NCBI GenBank assembly: GCA_045613945.1
Contig: JAZLBZ010000073.1
Coordinates: 1 to 40,224, forward strand
DNA: 40,224 nucleotides
Reading direction: 5' to 3'
DNA from: HGM04593 sp045613945
GTDB taxonomy: Bacteria; Bacteroidota; Bacteroidia; Bacteroidales; Bacteroidaceae
Numbering within the stretch: the stretch's first letter is position 1; each line of letters opens with the position of its first letter. Of this stretch, positions 8,119-16,581 are shown piece after piece. The position numbers and the translations under genes were made by a program. The notes under the pieces were generated by a model. The model was not told the origin of the DNA. It searched no databases and saw only the letters and a list, made by a program, of their open reading frames with translations.

Positions 8119-8928
8119 ATGCATAGGTGTGCGGTGAAAATAGTATCTGTTCTTTTGCTTCTGCTTCTTGTGGCGTGCAAGGTGGAGATGCCAAAGGATA
8201 TATTGCCGCCGGAGAAGATGGAGGCTGTCCTCTATGACTATCACTTGGCGCAGTCCATGTCATCGACTCTGGCGTCGGCCGACTACAAGGAGAAACTCAT
8301 GTATCTCTATGTCTATGAGAAACATAACATAAACAAGGAACTCTTTGACTCGTCGCTTGTGTGGTATAACCGCTATCCAAAGTACATGAAGGAGATATAT
8401 GCAAATCTCGAGACGCGTATTCAGCACGAGGTGGATGTGCTTGGCGGTTCAAACCTTCAGCAGGAAGAGGGCGTAGACCTTGATGCTGTCAATCTGGCAG
8501 TGAATATTGCCGAACTCTGGACCGGACATCCTGTTAAGTTGCTTTCTTCCACGCCTCTCAACAACAGGGTCTCTTTTTCGTTTGACACTCCAAAGGATTC
8601 GGCTTTTGTCGTTGGCGACAGCCTTGTATTCTCATTCAATGCAACTTTCTTCTCGGAGAATGACGCTGCTGTGACACAGGAGGCGTATGCAGCTGTGACG
8701 CTTGAATATGATGATGAATCGTTTCACATCTCGGGCATGAGCATAAAAGAATCGGGCGCATTTGTCCTGCCGGTGTCAAGAAACTTTAAGAGCAGGCTGA
8801 ACTCGATGTCGGGTTATGTCTATTATTTTGACAATGACACGACTTACGGCTCAAGGATGTTGCTTAATGATTTGTCACTGAAAAGGCTGCACCCGCCAAA
8901 GGTTAAAAAATCCGTTACCCGTAAATAA
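8119..8928 (+). CDS. DUF4296 lipoprotein
   Basis: About 269 aa, beginning with a hydrophobic signal and a lipobox (LLVAC, Cys 20 counting from the ATG at 8119). The segment DILPPEKMEAVLYDYHLAQ just after it is the hallmark of DUF4296, a Bacteroidota lipoprotein family of unknown function. The C-terminal half (residues ~125-245) is beta-rich, with no recognised enzyme motif, and ends with a very basic tail (KVKKSVTRK). A GTG start at 8110 overlapping the lspA stop by one base is possible and would add three residues. The gene is translationally coupled or closely spaced with lspA, the enzyme needed to process it. Confidence 0.8.
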   Translation: MHRCAVKIVSVLLLLLLVACKVEMPKDILPPEKMEAVLYDYHLAQSMSSTLASADYKEKLMYLYVYEKHNINKELFDSSLVWYNRYPKYMKEIYANLETRIQHEVDVLGGSNLQQEEGVDLDAVNLAVNIAELWTGHPVKLLSSTPLNNRVSFSFDTPKDSAFVVGDSLVFSFNATFFSENDAAVTQEAYAAVTLEYDDESFHISGMSIKESGAFVLPVSRNFKSRLNSMSGYVYYFDNDTTYGSRMLLNDLSLKRLHPPKVKKSVTRK

Positions 8929-8938
8929 TACTAGTCTG

Positions 8939-9124
8939 ATGTTATATTTGGCTCGTGAATTGCATCTACCCTCGGGCGAGGTGCTCGAGAGGTATGTGGT
9001 CTCCGTTAATGATGACGGTGTGGCAGAGTGGCATCCTTTTGAGACGGAGTGCCAGTCAATGCTTCTTGTTGAGAAGATGCGTATATGCGCTAATGGCGTG
9101 GCGGAATTTGAAACGGCACTTTAG
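8939..9124 (+). CDS. Small hypothetical protein (61 aa)
   Basis: A 61-residue ORF starting at an ATG 10 bases after the DUF4296 stop. It has no signal peptide. It has an orderly amphipathic composition (LPSGEVLERYVVSVNDDG then EWHPFETECQSMLLVE), consistent with a small folded cytosolic protein. The stop codon overlaps the stop of the convergent methyltransferase by a few bases (TTAG shared). Position at the end of the lspA run and lack of an alternative long frame favour a real gene, but I do not recognise the family. Confidence 0.55.
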   Translation: MLYLARELHLPSGEVLERYVVSVNDDGVAEWHPFETECQSMLLVEKMRICANGVAEFETAL

Positions 9125-9894
9125 TTCCTGCGCCTGAATTCGCTGCAGATGATTGCAGTTGCAACCGATACGTTCAGCGATTCCGATGTCTCGCGCCCCG
9201 CCGGGTAATTGGGGATGAAGAGCCGCTCTGTAACCTGCTCCGCGCACTCTTTGCCTATACCGTTTCCTTCGTTGCCCATTATTATCAGGCCGTAGTTTTT
9301 CAGTTCTTTTCTGTAGATATCCTCACCATCAAGGAATGTTCCGTATATCGGTGCTTTCTCCTTTATGGAGTTAATTAAAGCGGGAAGGTCGACGTAGTGT
9401 ACCTTTACACGTGCTATTGCGCCCATTGTTGCCTGGATGGTCTTTGGATTGTAGATGTCGGTCGTTCCAATAGAGCAGAAGATGTTTTCAATTCCGAACC
9501 AGTCTGCTATGCGCACTATTGTGCCAAGATTTCCCGGGTCCTGTACGTTGTCCAGTGCAAGGCACAGTTCGTTCTGCGGTGCCGAAAAGTCGGCCTCGTG
9601 CTGTGGCTGGTGAAAGATGCCAAGCACGCCTTGTGGGGCTTGTTGGAAACTTATCTGTTTCATCTCGCTGTTGCTTACTTCAACGACGTCAGCGCCAAGT
9701 TGTAATTTATGCTCCTGCAGCCATTCAGTGGTGGCGATGAGTCTTTCAGCCTTTATCCCGGCAGACAATAGGTCGAGGACGGTTTTCCCGCCTTCGGCAA
9801 CAAAAAGCCCGCTCTCTTTTCTCTGTTTTTTATTCTCGAGCGCCGATATACGTTTTTGAAGTGCTTTGCTCAACATCCTTTTTTGATTTTGCAT
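9121..9894 (-). CDS. SpoU/TrmH-type RNA 2'-O-methyltransferase
   Basis: A 257-aa SPOUT-superfamily RNA methyltransferase using SAM to methylate the 2'-hydroxyl of an rRNA or tRNA nucleotide. The N-terminal RNA-binding substrate domain includes KESGLFVAEGGKTVLDLL. The catalytic trefoil-knot domain shows motif 1 DNVQDPGNLGTIVRIADW (about 113-130), motif 2 IIMGNEGNGI (about 203) and motif 3 PAGRETSESLNVSVA (about 229). The motif-1 Arg and the knot residues are present. The exact target base cannot be read from sequence; RlmB/TsnR-like is the nearest general label. An internal ATG 6 codons later (MLSKAL) is an alternative start. Convergent with the preceding run and divergent from the tamL-like gene. 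Confidence 0.9.
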   Translation of the reverse strand: MQNQKRMLSKALQKRISALENKKQRKESGLFVAEGGKTVLDLLSAGIKAERLIATTEWLQEHKLQLGADVVEVSNSEMKQISFQQAPQGVLGIFHQPQHEADFSAPQNELCLALDNVQDPGNLGTIVRIADWFGIENIFCSIGTTDIYNPKTIQATMGAIARVKVHYVDLPALINSIKEKAPIYGTFLDGEDIYRKELKNYGLIIMGNEGNGIGKECAEQVTERLFIPNYPAGRETSESLNVSVATAIICSEFRRRN

Positions 9895-9916
9895 ATATTA
9901 AAGTAGTGCAAATCTA

Positions 9917-9947
9917 CCCTAAATCTTTCAAGTTTTTATTATATTTG
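9917..9947 (+). promoter_or_regulatory. Likely promoter of the tamL-like gene
   Basis: An exact -7 element TATATTTG at 9940-9947; the -33 side is only a weak match (TTTC). It would give a leader of about 60 bases. A TAGATTTG on the minus strand at 9909-9916 could serve the divergent methyltransferase gene. Confidence 0.45.
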
Positions 9948-10015
9948 TAAAATATTTTTAGTACAATAGCATAATTGGGGGTTCTAGGGTTCCGCAAATA
10001 GTATTTTTGAGTCTA

Positions 10016-12322
10016 ATGTCATTGATGAGAAGGATTATATTTCTGCTTTTGGGCGTGCTTACGCTCTTCTCGTGCTCGGTGAAGAAATTCATCCCCGAGG
10101 GCGAGTACCTGCTCAATGATGTTGATATTGTCTCAAATACTAATAGGGAGAATGCTTCAAAAGCCGCTAATTATATCAGGCAGAAACCCAATGCAAAGTG
10201 GTTCAGCCTTGTAAAGGTGCCAATGTATACCTATGCGCTCTCCGGGCTCGACTCCACAAAGTGGGGAAACCGAGTGCTTCGCCGTCTTGGTGAAAAGCCC
10301 GTAATCTACAGCCATAAACTTGCCGAGGCAACAAGGAACAATATGCAGCAGATGCTTTTGAACGACGGCTATCTACATGCGCGTGTCGACCTTGAAACGC
10401 TTGTCAACGAGAAGAAACGCCGTGCAAAGGTAACATATTACCTGCATGAGAAAGAGAGGTATTATATCTCTGAATTCAATACCGTATGTGAGGATTCTGT
10501 ATTGGCAGGGATTATTGCTGCCGATTCTCTCACCACCGCAATAAAGGCCGGTATGCCCTTTAGTGTTGATGGCATGGAACAGGAGCGTCGCCGTGTTACC
10601 GACCTGCTCAGGAATAGCGGCTATTACCGTTTCCAGAAAGAGCATATTACATACGTTGCCGACACTACGCACCATTCAAACAAGGTGAAACTTACAATGA
10701 ACATCGCAGGTTTCACCCCCGCTGCAAATGCCGAGCCTGTCAATCACAAGGCATACCGCATTGGCAAGATATATTATGTTGCTAATGCCGGCCTTCATCT
10801 TGACGATGCCTTGTTTGAACAGTGCGACACTATCGACCATGATGATTATGCAATCCTGTACAACGAGTCGCAGGTGGTGCGCACCAAGAAACTTCTGGAA
10901 AACACATACATTACCCCCGGCGAACTTTTTTCGCAGGAGAATGTTGACAAGACATATAGTTCCTTCTCACAGCTCTCGGCGTTGAAATATACGACAGTGA
11001 GAATGCAGGAGCGCCCTGATACTGCTATACTCGATTGCTACATAATGTATGAGAAGAGCAAGCGCTGCACTGTGGGATTTGACCTTGACGGAACAAATAC
11101 TGCAGGCAATTTCGGTGCTCTGGCATCTGTGACACTTTCGGACAAGAACCTGTTTAAGGGATCTGAGCAGCTTGCCTTGCGACTTTTTGCGGCATACGAG
11201 GCTGTGTCGAACCTGCGCGGTTACAATGGAAACAAGTTCTTTGAGTATGGTGCAGAACTGAGCCTGCGCTTTCAGGGCGGACTTATATCTTCGTTGGTGC
11301 CGGCCGACAGAAGAAAACTTGTCTCTTCGTCGATCTTCTCACTGAAATACAATTCCCAGGACAGACCTGAGTTTAACCGTAGGCTCATCTCTGGTACCTG
11401 GAGTTATATGTGGAGCCGCAGGAAAGAGGCGCAGCATAAACTTGATGTCCTTGACCTAAACTACATTTATGTGCCCTGGATTGCCGAGACATTCAAGAAG
11501 GAGTATCTTGACAGTATATCGAACCGCAACTCAATTCTCAAGTATAACTATGAGAACTTGCTGATAACAAAGTTGGGATATGCATACTCCTACAACTCGT
11601 CGCTCAACGATGCCAACCGCTTTAAGCGCGTGGTCTATTCGGTGAGGACAAATGTTGAATGCTCGGGTAATGTGCTGTATGGCATCAGTTCATTGTTTAA
11701 TACTGCCAAGAATGAAGATGGGCAGTATACATTCATGAATATTGCCTATGCCCAATATGTAAAGGGTGATTTTGACTTTACCACCCGCATAAAGATGGAT
11801 GACAGGAACTCAATGGTGATGCATTTTGGGCTCGGTATTGCCTATCCCTATGGCAACTCGCGCATCCTGCCTTTCGAGAAGCGCTACTTCTCGGGTGGAG
11901 CAAACGGTATGCGTGGATGGACAGTGCGTACGCTAGGTCCCGGAAGTTACAAGAACGGCAACAGGAATATTGACTTCATAAACCAGTCGGGTGATATAAA
12001 GCTTGATATGAGTGTTGAGTACCGTTCGCATCTCTTCATGATGGTGCACTCGGCCCTGTTCATTGATGCCGGTAACATATGGACTATACGCAATTACGAG
12101 GAGCAGCCCGGCGGACAGTTCAGGATTACAAGTTTTTACAAGGATATAGCAATGTCGTATGGTCTTGGATTGAGATTGGAGTTCGATATGTTCGTGTTCC
12201 GTCTTGACGCCGCAATGAAGGCCATAAACCCGGCTTACAGCGGCAAGGAGAAGTTTCCGATAATTACGCCGAACTTCAACCGCGATTTTGCATTGCATTT
12301 TGCAATAGGTTACCCCTTCTGA
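10016..12322 (+). CDS. tamL: Omp85/TamA-like outer-membrane lipoprotein (TamL-type)
   Basis: A 768-aa Omp85-superfamily protein. Unlike BamA or TamA of proteobacteria it starts with a lipoprotein signal peptide ending LFSCS (Cys 20 from the ATG at 10016), followed by KKFIPEGEYLLNDVDIVSN. This matches the Bacteroidota TamL class. POTRA-like repeats occupy about residues 25-340 (for example YYISEFNTVCEDS and YRIGKIYYVANAGL). The C-terminal ~400 residues form the surface-antigen beta-barrel, with FDLDGTNTAGNFGALASVTL at its start, the GGANGMRGWTVRTLGPGSY loop (the conserved L6-type RGW) and a terminal aromatic strand ending GYPF. The expected role is outer-membrane protein or surface-lipoprotein biogenesis. 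A tamB partner is not adjacent. An ATG at 10025 and a TTG at 10007 are other possible starts. Confidence 0.88.
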   Translation: MSLMRRIIFLLLGVLTLFSCSVKKFIPEGEYLLNDVDIVSNTNRENASKAANYIRQKPNAKWFSLVKVPMYTYALSGLDSTKWGNRVLRRLGEKPVIYSHKLAEATRNNMQQMLLNDGYLHARVDLETLVNEKKRRAKVTYYLHEKERYYISEFNTVCEDSVLAGIIAADSLTTAIKAGMPFSVDGMEQERRRVTDLLRNSGYYRFQKEHITYVADTTHHSNKVKLTMNIAGFTPAANAEPVNHKAYRIGKIYYVANAGLHLDDALFEQCDTIDHDDYAILYNESQVVRTKKLLENTYITPGELFSQENVDKTYSSFSQLSALKYTTVRMQERPDTAILDCYIMYEKSKRCTVGFDLDGTNTAGNFGALASVTLSDKNLFKGSEQLALRLFAAYEAVSNLRGYNGNKFFEYGAELSLRFQGGLISSLVPADRRKLVSSSIFSLKYNSQDRPEFNRRLISGTWSYMWSRRKEAQHKLDVLDLNYIYVPWIAETFKKEYLDSISNRNSILKYNYENLLITKLGYAYSYNSSLNDANRFKRVVYSVRTNVECSGNVLYGISSLFNTAKNEDGQYTFMNIAYAQYVKGDFDFTTRIKMDDRNSMVMHFGLGIAYPYGNSRILPFEKRYFSGGANGMRGWTVRTLGPGSYKNGNRNIDFINQSGDIKLDMSVEYRSHLFMMVHSALFIDAGNIWTIRNYEEQPGGQFRITSFYKDIAMSYGLGLRLEFDMFVFRLDAAMKAINPAYSGKEKFPIITPNFNRDFALHFAIGYPF

Positions 12323-12362
12323 TTTGGGAGGGCTTGTAGTTGAAAGAAGAAAGAAATATATA

Positions 12363-13166
12363 ATGGAGATTCGATTTATGAGTATTGGCAGCGGAAGCTG
12401 CGGAAATTGTTACTACCTGGGGGTGGGTGACTATGGTATTCTCATAGATGCCGGAATACCATCAAAGACCATTAGGATGGCTTTGAAAAAGGAAGGAATA
12501 GCTTTTGAAAGCATTTGTGCGGTATTTGTTACGCACGACCATGCCGACCATATCAAGTCTGTGGGCGTGATATCGTCAAAAGCCAATATTCCTGTTTATG
12601 CAACCAAAGAGGTGCATAAAGGCATCACACAGAACTATTGTGTCTCTAAACCCATTGACCCATCGTATGTGAGGTACGTGCAGAAGGAGGAGGCTATTAC
12701 ATTGAGGGATTTTGTCATCACTCCCTTTGAGGTGCCGCATGATGGCAGCGATAATGTGGGCTATTTCATTGAGGTGGGCGAGAAGAAATTCTGTATAGCA
12801 ACTGATTTGGGTGAGATTACGCCCAATGCGTCATATTACATTGACCAGGCGAACTATCTTGTCATAGAGTCAAACTATGAGGAGCAGATGCTTGCTATGG
12901 GACGTTACCCGGAGTTTCTGAAGGTACGTGTCTCGGGTCCAAGAGGGCATATGAGCAACCAGGCAACAGCAAAGTATCTGGCATCTCATTTCAATGAGTA
13001 CCTGAAGAATATTTGGCTTTGCCATCTGAGCGAGGAGAATAATCATCCCGAACTGGCCTACAAGGCAGTAACAATGGAATTTGGTGATTATGGTATCATT
13101 GCGGGAAAGGATGTGCAGCTTGTTGTACTGAAACGAGCAACCCCATCACCGCTTTACCGTCTATAA
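12363..13166 (+). CDS. MBL-fold metallo-hydrolase, YycJ/WalJ-like
   Basis: A 267-aa metallo-beta-lactamase-fold protein with the N-terminal FMSIGSGSCGNCYYL segment typical of the YycJ/WalJ family. The metal-binding motif is THDHADHIKSVG (about residue 56). Further ligands are in FEVPHDGSDNVGY and ATDLGEI, with a C-terminal CHLSEENNHPELA. These proteins are probably nucleases or phosphodiesterases acting in the cytosol; the substrate is not established. I chose the ATG at 12363; the frame is open 39 bases further upstream, but the upstream part (VVERRKKYI) covers an A-rich ribosome-binding region. Lies 40 bases after the tamL-like gene and 33 before tyrS. Confidence 0.88.
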   Translation: MEIRFMSIGSGSCGNCYYLGVGDYGILIDAGIPSKTIRMALKKEGIAFESICAVFVTHDHADHIKSVGVISSKANIPVYATKEVHKGITQNYCVSKPIDPSYVRYVQKEEAITLRDFVITPFEVPHDGSDNVGYFIEVGEKKFCIATDLGEITPNASYYIDQANYLVIESNYEEQMLAMGRYPEFLKVRVSGPRGHMSNQATAKYLASHFNEYLKNIWLCHLSEENNHPELAYKAVTMEFGDYGIIAGKDVQLVVLKRATPSPLYRL

Positions 13167-13199
13167 AGAGAGAATAAGTATCAATAAAAATATTACACT

Positions 13200-14495
13200 A
13201 TGAATTTTGTACAGGAACTAAAATGGAGAGGCATGATCCAGGACATGACTCCCGGAACAGAAGAACAGTTGCAGAAGGAGTTGACAAGTGCTTACTTGGG
13301 TATTGACCCTACTGCCGATTCGTTGCACATTGGTCACCTTGTAGGTGTTATGATGTTGCGTCACTTCCAGCTCTGCGGCCACAAGCCCATTGCGCTTATC
13401 GGTGGTGCTACAGGTATGATTGGCGACCCTTCGGGCAAGTCTAAGGAGCGTGTGCTCATTGACGAGGAGAAACTGCGCCACAACCAGGAGGCGCTCAAGA
13501 AACAGCTTTCACGTTTCCTTGACTTTGACAGCGATGCGCCAAACGCAGCGGTGCTCGTGAATAACTATGACTGGATGAAGGAGTTCTCATTCCTTGACTT
13601 CATCCGTAACATCGGCAAGATGATTACAGTGAACTATATGATGTCAAAGGACTCTGTCAAGCGTCGTCTCTCGGGCGAAGCCGGCACTGATGGCATGTCA
13701 TTCACAGAGTTTACCTACCAGCTCCTTCAGGGCTATGACTATGTTCACCTCAACGAGACTCACGGCTGCAAACTGCAGCTTGGTGGTGCCGACCAGTGGG
13801 GTAACATCACCACAGGTACCGAGATGATTCGTAAGATGTCGGGTAACGAGGTCTTTGCTCTTACTTGTCCGCTCATTACTAAGGCCGATGGCAAGAAGTT
13901 CGGCAAGACCGAGCAGGGTAATATCTGGCTCGACAAGCGCTATACATCACCTTATCGTTTCTATCAGTTCTGGCTGAACGTGTGCGACGAGGATGCCGAG
14001 AAGTACATTAAGATCTTTACCTCTATCTGCCGCGAGGAGATTGAGGCTCTTGTTGCCGAGCATGCCCAGGCTCCACACCTGCGCCTGTTGCAGAAGCGTC
14101 TTGCTATGGAGGTTACAGTGCTTGTTCATGGCGAGGAGGAGTACAACAAGGGTGTTGAGGCGTCGGGCATTCTCTTTGGCAATGCTTCAACCGATGCTCT
14201 GCGTTCACTTGATGAGGATACATTGCTTGCAGTCTTTGATGGCGTTCCGCAGTTCGAGGTATCACGCGAGGCTCTTGGCGAGGGTGTGAAGGCTGTTGAC
14301 CTCACAACGGACCTTGCAGCAATCTTTGCATCTAAGGGTGAGATGCGCAAACTGGTGCAGGGTGGTGGCGTTTCAATCAATAAGGAGAAACTTGCAGCAT
14401 TCGACCAGGTAATTGGCAGCGAGAATTTGCTCAACGACAAGTATATCCTTGTTCAGAAGGGCAAGAAGAACTATTACCTTATCATTGTAAAGTAA
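13200..14495 (+). CDS. tyrS: Tyrosyl-tRNA synthetase
   Basis: A 431-aa class I synthetase that charges tRNA-Tyr. The HIGH motif is in DSLHIGHLVGVMML (about residue 42). The tyrosine pocket includes YQLLQGYDYVHL and LGGADQWGNITTG. The KMSKS-type loop is KADGKKFGKTEQGNIWLD (about residue 227). The C-terminal S4-like RNA-binding domain includes KLVQGGGVSINKEK near residue 383. All are in the expected order and length. It follows the YycJ-like gene with a short gap and is followed by a terminator, so it ends this transcription unit. Confidence 0.97.
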   Translation: MNFVQELKWRGMIQDMTPGTEEQLQKELTSAYLGIDPTADSLHIGHLVGVMMLRHFQLCGHKPIALIGGATGMIGDPSGKSKERVLIDEEKLRHNQEALKKQLSRFLDFDSDAPNAAVLVNNYDWMKEFSFLDFIRNIGKMITVNYMMSKDSVKRRLSGEAGTDGMSFTEFTYQLLQGYDYVHLNETHGCKLQLGGADQWGNITTGTEMIRKMSGNEVFALTCPLITKADGKKFGKTEQGNIWLDKRYTSPYRFYQFWLNVCDEDAEKYIKIFTSICREEIEALVAEHAQAPHLRLLQKRLAMEVTVLVHGEEEYNKGVEASGILFGNASTDALRSLDEDTLLAVFDGVPQFEVSREALGEGVKAVDLTTDLAAIFASKGEMRKLVQGGGVSINKEKLAAFDQVIGSENLLNDKYILVQKGKKNYYLIIVK

Positions 14496-14520
14496 TCGCC
14501 TTGTAGGCAATATCTTAAGG

Positions 14521-14558
14521 CTGCAGCACCTTGCATTCATAATGCAATGGTGCTGCAG
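14521..14558 (+). terminator. Strong hairpin after tyrS
   Basis: An 18-nt right arm (14541-14558) pairs with a 17-nt left arm (14521-14537) with one bulged A: CTGCAGCACC pairs with GGTGCTGCAG, and TTGCATT with AATGCAA. It lies 25 bases after the stop. The T-tract is weak, so function as a terminator is likely rather than certain. Confidence 0.6.
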
Positions 14559-14622
14559 TTCTCTGTTTGTAGAAGATGCCGTTTTGGAAAAAAACGCTGT
14601 TTGGCGTAAAAAAATCCTCTTG

Positions 14623-14657
14623 TTGTTTGGTCGTTATAAAAAAAGTTTATACCTTTG
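14623..14657 (+). promoter_or_regulatory. Promoter of tRNA-His
   Basis: TTGTTTGG around 14623-14629 and TACCTTTG at 14650-14657 with about 20 bases between: a full Bacteroidota promoter 30 bases ahead of the tRNA. Confidence 0.75.
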
Positions 14658-14686
14658 CAACGCTTTCGGGAAACAGAGAGTAATAT

Positions 14687-14761
14687 GGTGGCTGTAGTTC
14701 AGCTGGTTAGAGCGTCAGATTGTGGTTCTGAATGTCGTCGGTTCGAATCCGATCAGCCACC
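14687..14761 (+). tRNA. tRNA-His (anticodon GTG)
   Basis: A complete cloverleaf: acceptor GTGGCTG (14688-14694) with CAGCCAC (14754-14760), a D-arm with GTTCAGCTGGTTAGAGC, an anticodon stem TCAGA/TCTGA carrying loop TTGTGGT (anticodon GTG), and a T-arm with GTTCGAATCC. The extra G at 14687 opposite C at 14761 is the G-1:C73 pair specific to tRNA-His. The terminal CCA is not fully encoded (CC then T), so it would be added after transcription. Confidence 0.97.
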
Positions 14762-14768
14762 CTTCGGT

Positions 14769-14801
14769 TAGGAAACAAGAAATTGTTTCCTAATTTTTTT
14801 T
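14769..14801 (+). terminator. Terminator of tRNA-His
   Basis: Perfect 10-bp stem TAGGAAACAA/TTGTTTCCTA (14769-14778 and 14783-14792) with a GAAA loop and a run of T's. Confidence 0.85.
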
Positions 14802-14853
14802 GCTTTGATTAAATTGCTATTTTTGCCAGTATAACCAGGAACAGTTATCTATA

Positions 14854-15303
14854 ATGAAAAAAACAGTATTACTGATGCTGCTTTCGCTATTGTTTGCATT
14901 GCCCATTAGCGAGGCCTTCGCCCAAAAGAAAAAAGACAAGATTGTTATGCCACAATATCCGGGCGGCGAAGCCGAACTGTACAAATATATTCTCTCGCAA
15001 CTGGAGTATCCCCAGGAGGCACGCGTAAATAAGGAGAGTGGCGAGGTCCTTGTCGCTTTCTCGGTCGGAATGGATGGATACATCAGCGGTGTCAGGGTTG
15101 TGCGTTCTGTGTGTGAATCTCTTGATGCCGAGGCTGTGCGCGTGGTAAGCAATATGCCCCCCTGGATACCGGGAAAAAAGAACGGTCGCCCTGTAAGGGC
15201 CGAGATGTCTATTCCAATAAAATTCAGTCTCAACTATCATAACAAGTATGTTAACGAAGATGATGATTCTGAAGGTGCAAGGAATAGTCGATTCAAATAC
15301 TAG
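14854..15303 (+). CDS. Periplasmic TonB C-terminal domain protein
   Basis: A 149-aa protein with a cleavable signal peptide (hydrophobic LLMLLSLLFALPISEAFA, probable cut before Gln). It is otherwise a single TonB-C domain (about residues 35-132): MPQYPGGEAELYKYI, YPQEARVNKESGEVLVAF, GYISGVRVVRS, PPWIPGKKNGRPVRAEMSIP. Real energy-transducing TonB proteins keep an N-terminal membrane anchor and a Pro-rich linker. Here neither is present, so it is likely a periplasmic binding module rather than a full TonB. The acidic C-terminal tail (EDDDSEGA) is unusual. A TATTTTTG element at 14818-14825 is a plausible -7 promoter. It is 14 bases ahead of the ATP-grasp-like gene. Confidence 0.85.
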   Translation: MKKTVLLMLLSLLFALPISEAFAQKKKDKIVMPQYPGGEAELYKYILSQLEYPQEARVNKESGEVLVAFSVGMDGYISGVRVVRSVCESLDAEAVRVVSNMPPWIPGKKNGRPVRAEMSIPIKFSLNYHNKYVNEDDDSEGARNSRFKY

Positions 15304-15317
15304 ATAGGCTCAAGGTT

Positions 15318-16481
15318 GTGAAACTTCATATATTTAATCCCGAGAATGACCTTGCACTTGCCGATGGTGGTTTCAGTTATTGCCCGCCGCCGGCAGCAAT
15401 GTGCATTGCAAACGAACTTGCATCGTTGCCGCTGTGGTATGCCGGAAAGGATGATGTTGTTGCTTTGCCCAACGAGCACTTGCAGTTTCGCAATGAGATG
15501 GCTGCGATGTTTGATCTGCCCAGAGCATATAATCCCTCTATGTGCCAGGATGTGACTTCGCTCTCTCCCTGGGGATGGAGTGCGCAGATGCGCCATCGCT
15601 TTTTCAAGGCAATGGGGTTTGGCAAGGACATGCTGCCATCTGATGCTGAAATTGAAAGCATGCGCAACCTTTCAAGCCGCCTGCTGACTATTGAGATACT
15701 CACTGCATTGCGTGATGCGGGAATCGGCACGCCGCCATTGCCGCAGTATATAAATGACCTTGATGATGTCATTGCATTTGTGGATAGCCACGAGCGGTGC
15801 GTGGTCAAGGCACCCTGGTCGGGTAGCGGAAAGGGAATTATGTGGGGCATTGGCAGGGCCGAGGAGCCGTTGGTGCACTTTTGCAAGGGCATCATCAGGC
15901 GGCAAGGCGGTGTCGTGTGCGAGCATTTCCTCAATGCAATACAGGAATTTGCAATGGAATTCTATGCCTGTGGCGGCAGTGTGGAATTTGTGGGCTATTC
16001 ACTCTTTACAGCCGAGAATGGCACTTATACTGGTAATGTGCTTGCATCGAATGCCGAGATTGAAAAGCACCTGTCGCAGTATATTTCAACAGAAAGGGTT
16101 GTTGAGGTACGTGAGGCACTCCGCAAAATAATGCAGCCATTGTTGGCCGATAGCGGCTATGCCGGCTATTTCGGCATTGATATGATGCTCTATGACAATG
16201 GTGGGGAATGTTGCCTCAATCCATGTATGGAGGTGAACATGCGTATGAACATGGGTGTGGTATCACGCCTGTTTTACGACCGTTTTGTCACTGCCGGCAA
16301 GTGCGGCAACTACAAAGTCCGTTTTTTCAAGAGACCGGGCGAGGCGTGGTGTTTTCATCATGAGATGCAGGCTATGTATCCTTTAAAGGTTGAGAATGGC
16401 AGGATTGTGCAAGGTTACATCTCGCTTTCGCTTGTTACCCCGGGGAACAGGTATATCGCTTATGCTGTAATCAAGCCCTGA
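15318..16481 (+). CDS. ATP-grasp-like protein of unknown substrate
   Basis: A 387-aa protein, GTG start at 15318. The N-terminal segment MKLHIFNPENDLALADG is distinctive. The middle and C-terminal parts look like an ATP-grasp ligase: a nucleotide-binding VKAPWSGSGKGIMWG loop (about residue 160), a VVCEHFLNAIQEFAMEF segment, and a metal-binding CMEVNMRMNMG (about residue 300) that resembles the E-x-N motif. It lacks a signal peptide. ATP-grasp enzymes join a carboxylate to an amine or thiol via acyl phosphate; no known substrate family is recognisable. It is probably co-transcribed with the TonB-C gene upstream and ends at a clear terminator, but the two proteins act in different compartments. 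Confidence 0.7.
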   Translation: MKLHIFNPENDLALADGGFSYCPPPAAMCIANELASLPLWYAGKDDVVALPNEHLQFRNEMAAMFDLPRAYNPSMCQDVTSLSPWGWSAQMRHRFFKAMGFGKDMLPSDAEIESMRNLSSRLLTIEILTALRDAGIGTPPLPQYINDLDDVIAFVDSHERCVVKAPWSGSGKGIMWGIGRAEEPLVHFCKGIIRRQGGVVCEHFLNAIQEFAMEFYACGGSVEFVGYSLFTAENGTYTGNVLASNAEIEKHLSQYISTERVVEVREALRKIMQPLLADSGYAGYFGIDMMLYDNGGECCLNPCMEVNMRMNMGVVSRLFYDRFVTAGKCGNYKVRFFKRPGEAWCFHHEMQAMYPLKVENGRIVQGYISLSLVTPGNRYIAYAVIKP

Positions 16482-16490
16482 ATTTAATGG

Positions 16491-16532
16491 ACAACGCTTT
16501 TCCTGATTGTGAAGAGTGTTGTTTTTATTTTT
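16491..16532 (+). terminator. Terminator after the ATP-grasp-like gene
   Basis: 12-bp stem ACAACGCTTTTC (16491-16502) with GAAGAGTGTTGT (16511-16522), including two G-U pairs, followed by TTTTATTTTT. Confidence 0.8.
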
Positions 16533-16581
16533 ATATTTTCGCAGATGTTCGTATATTCGCAGTAGATAAAACAGAAATCCT

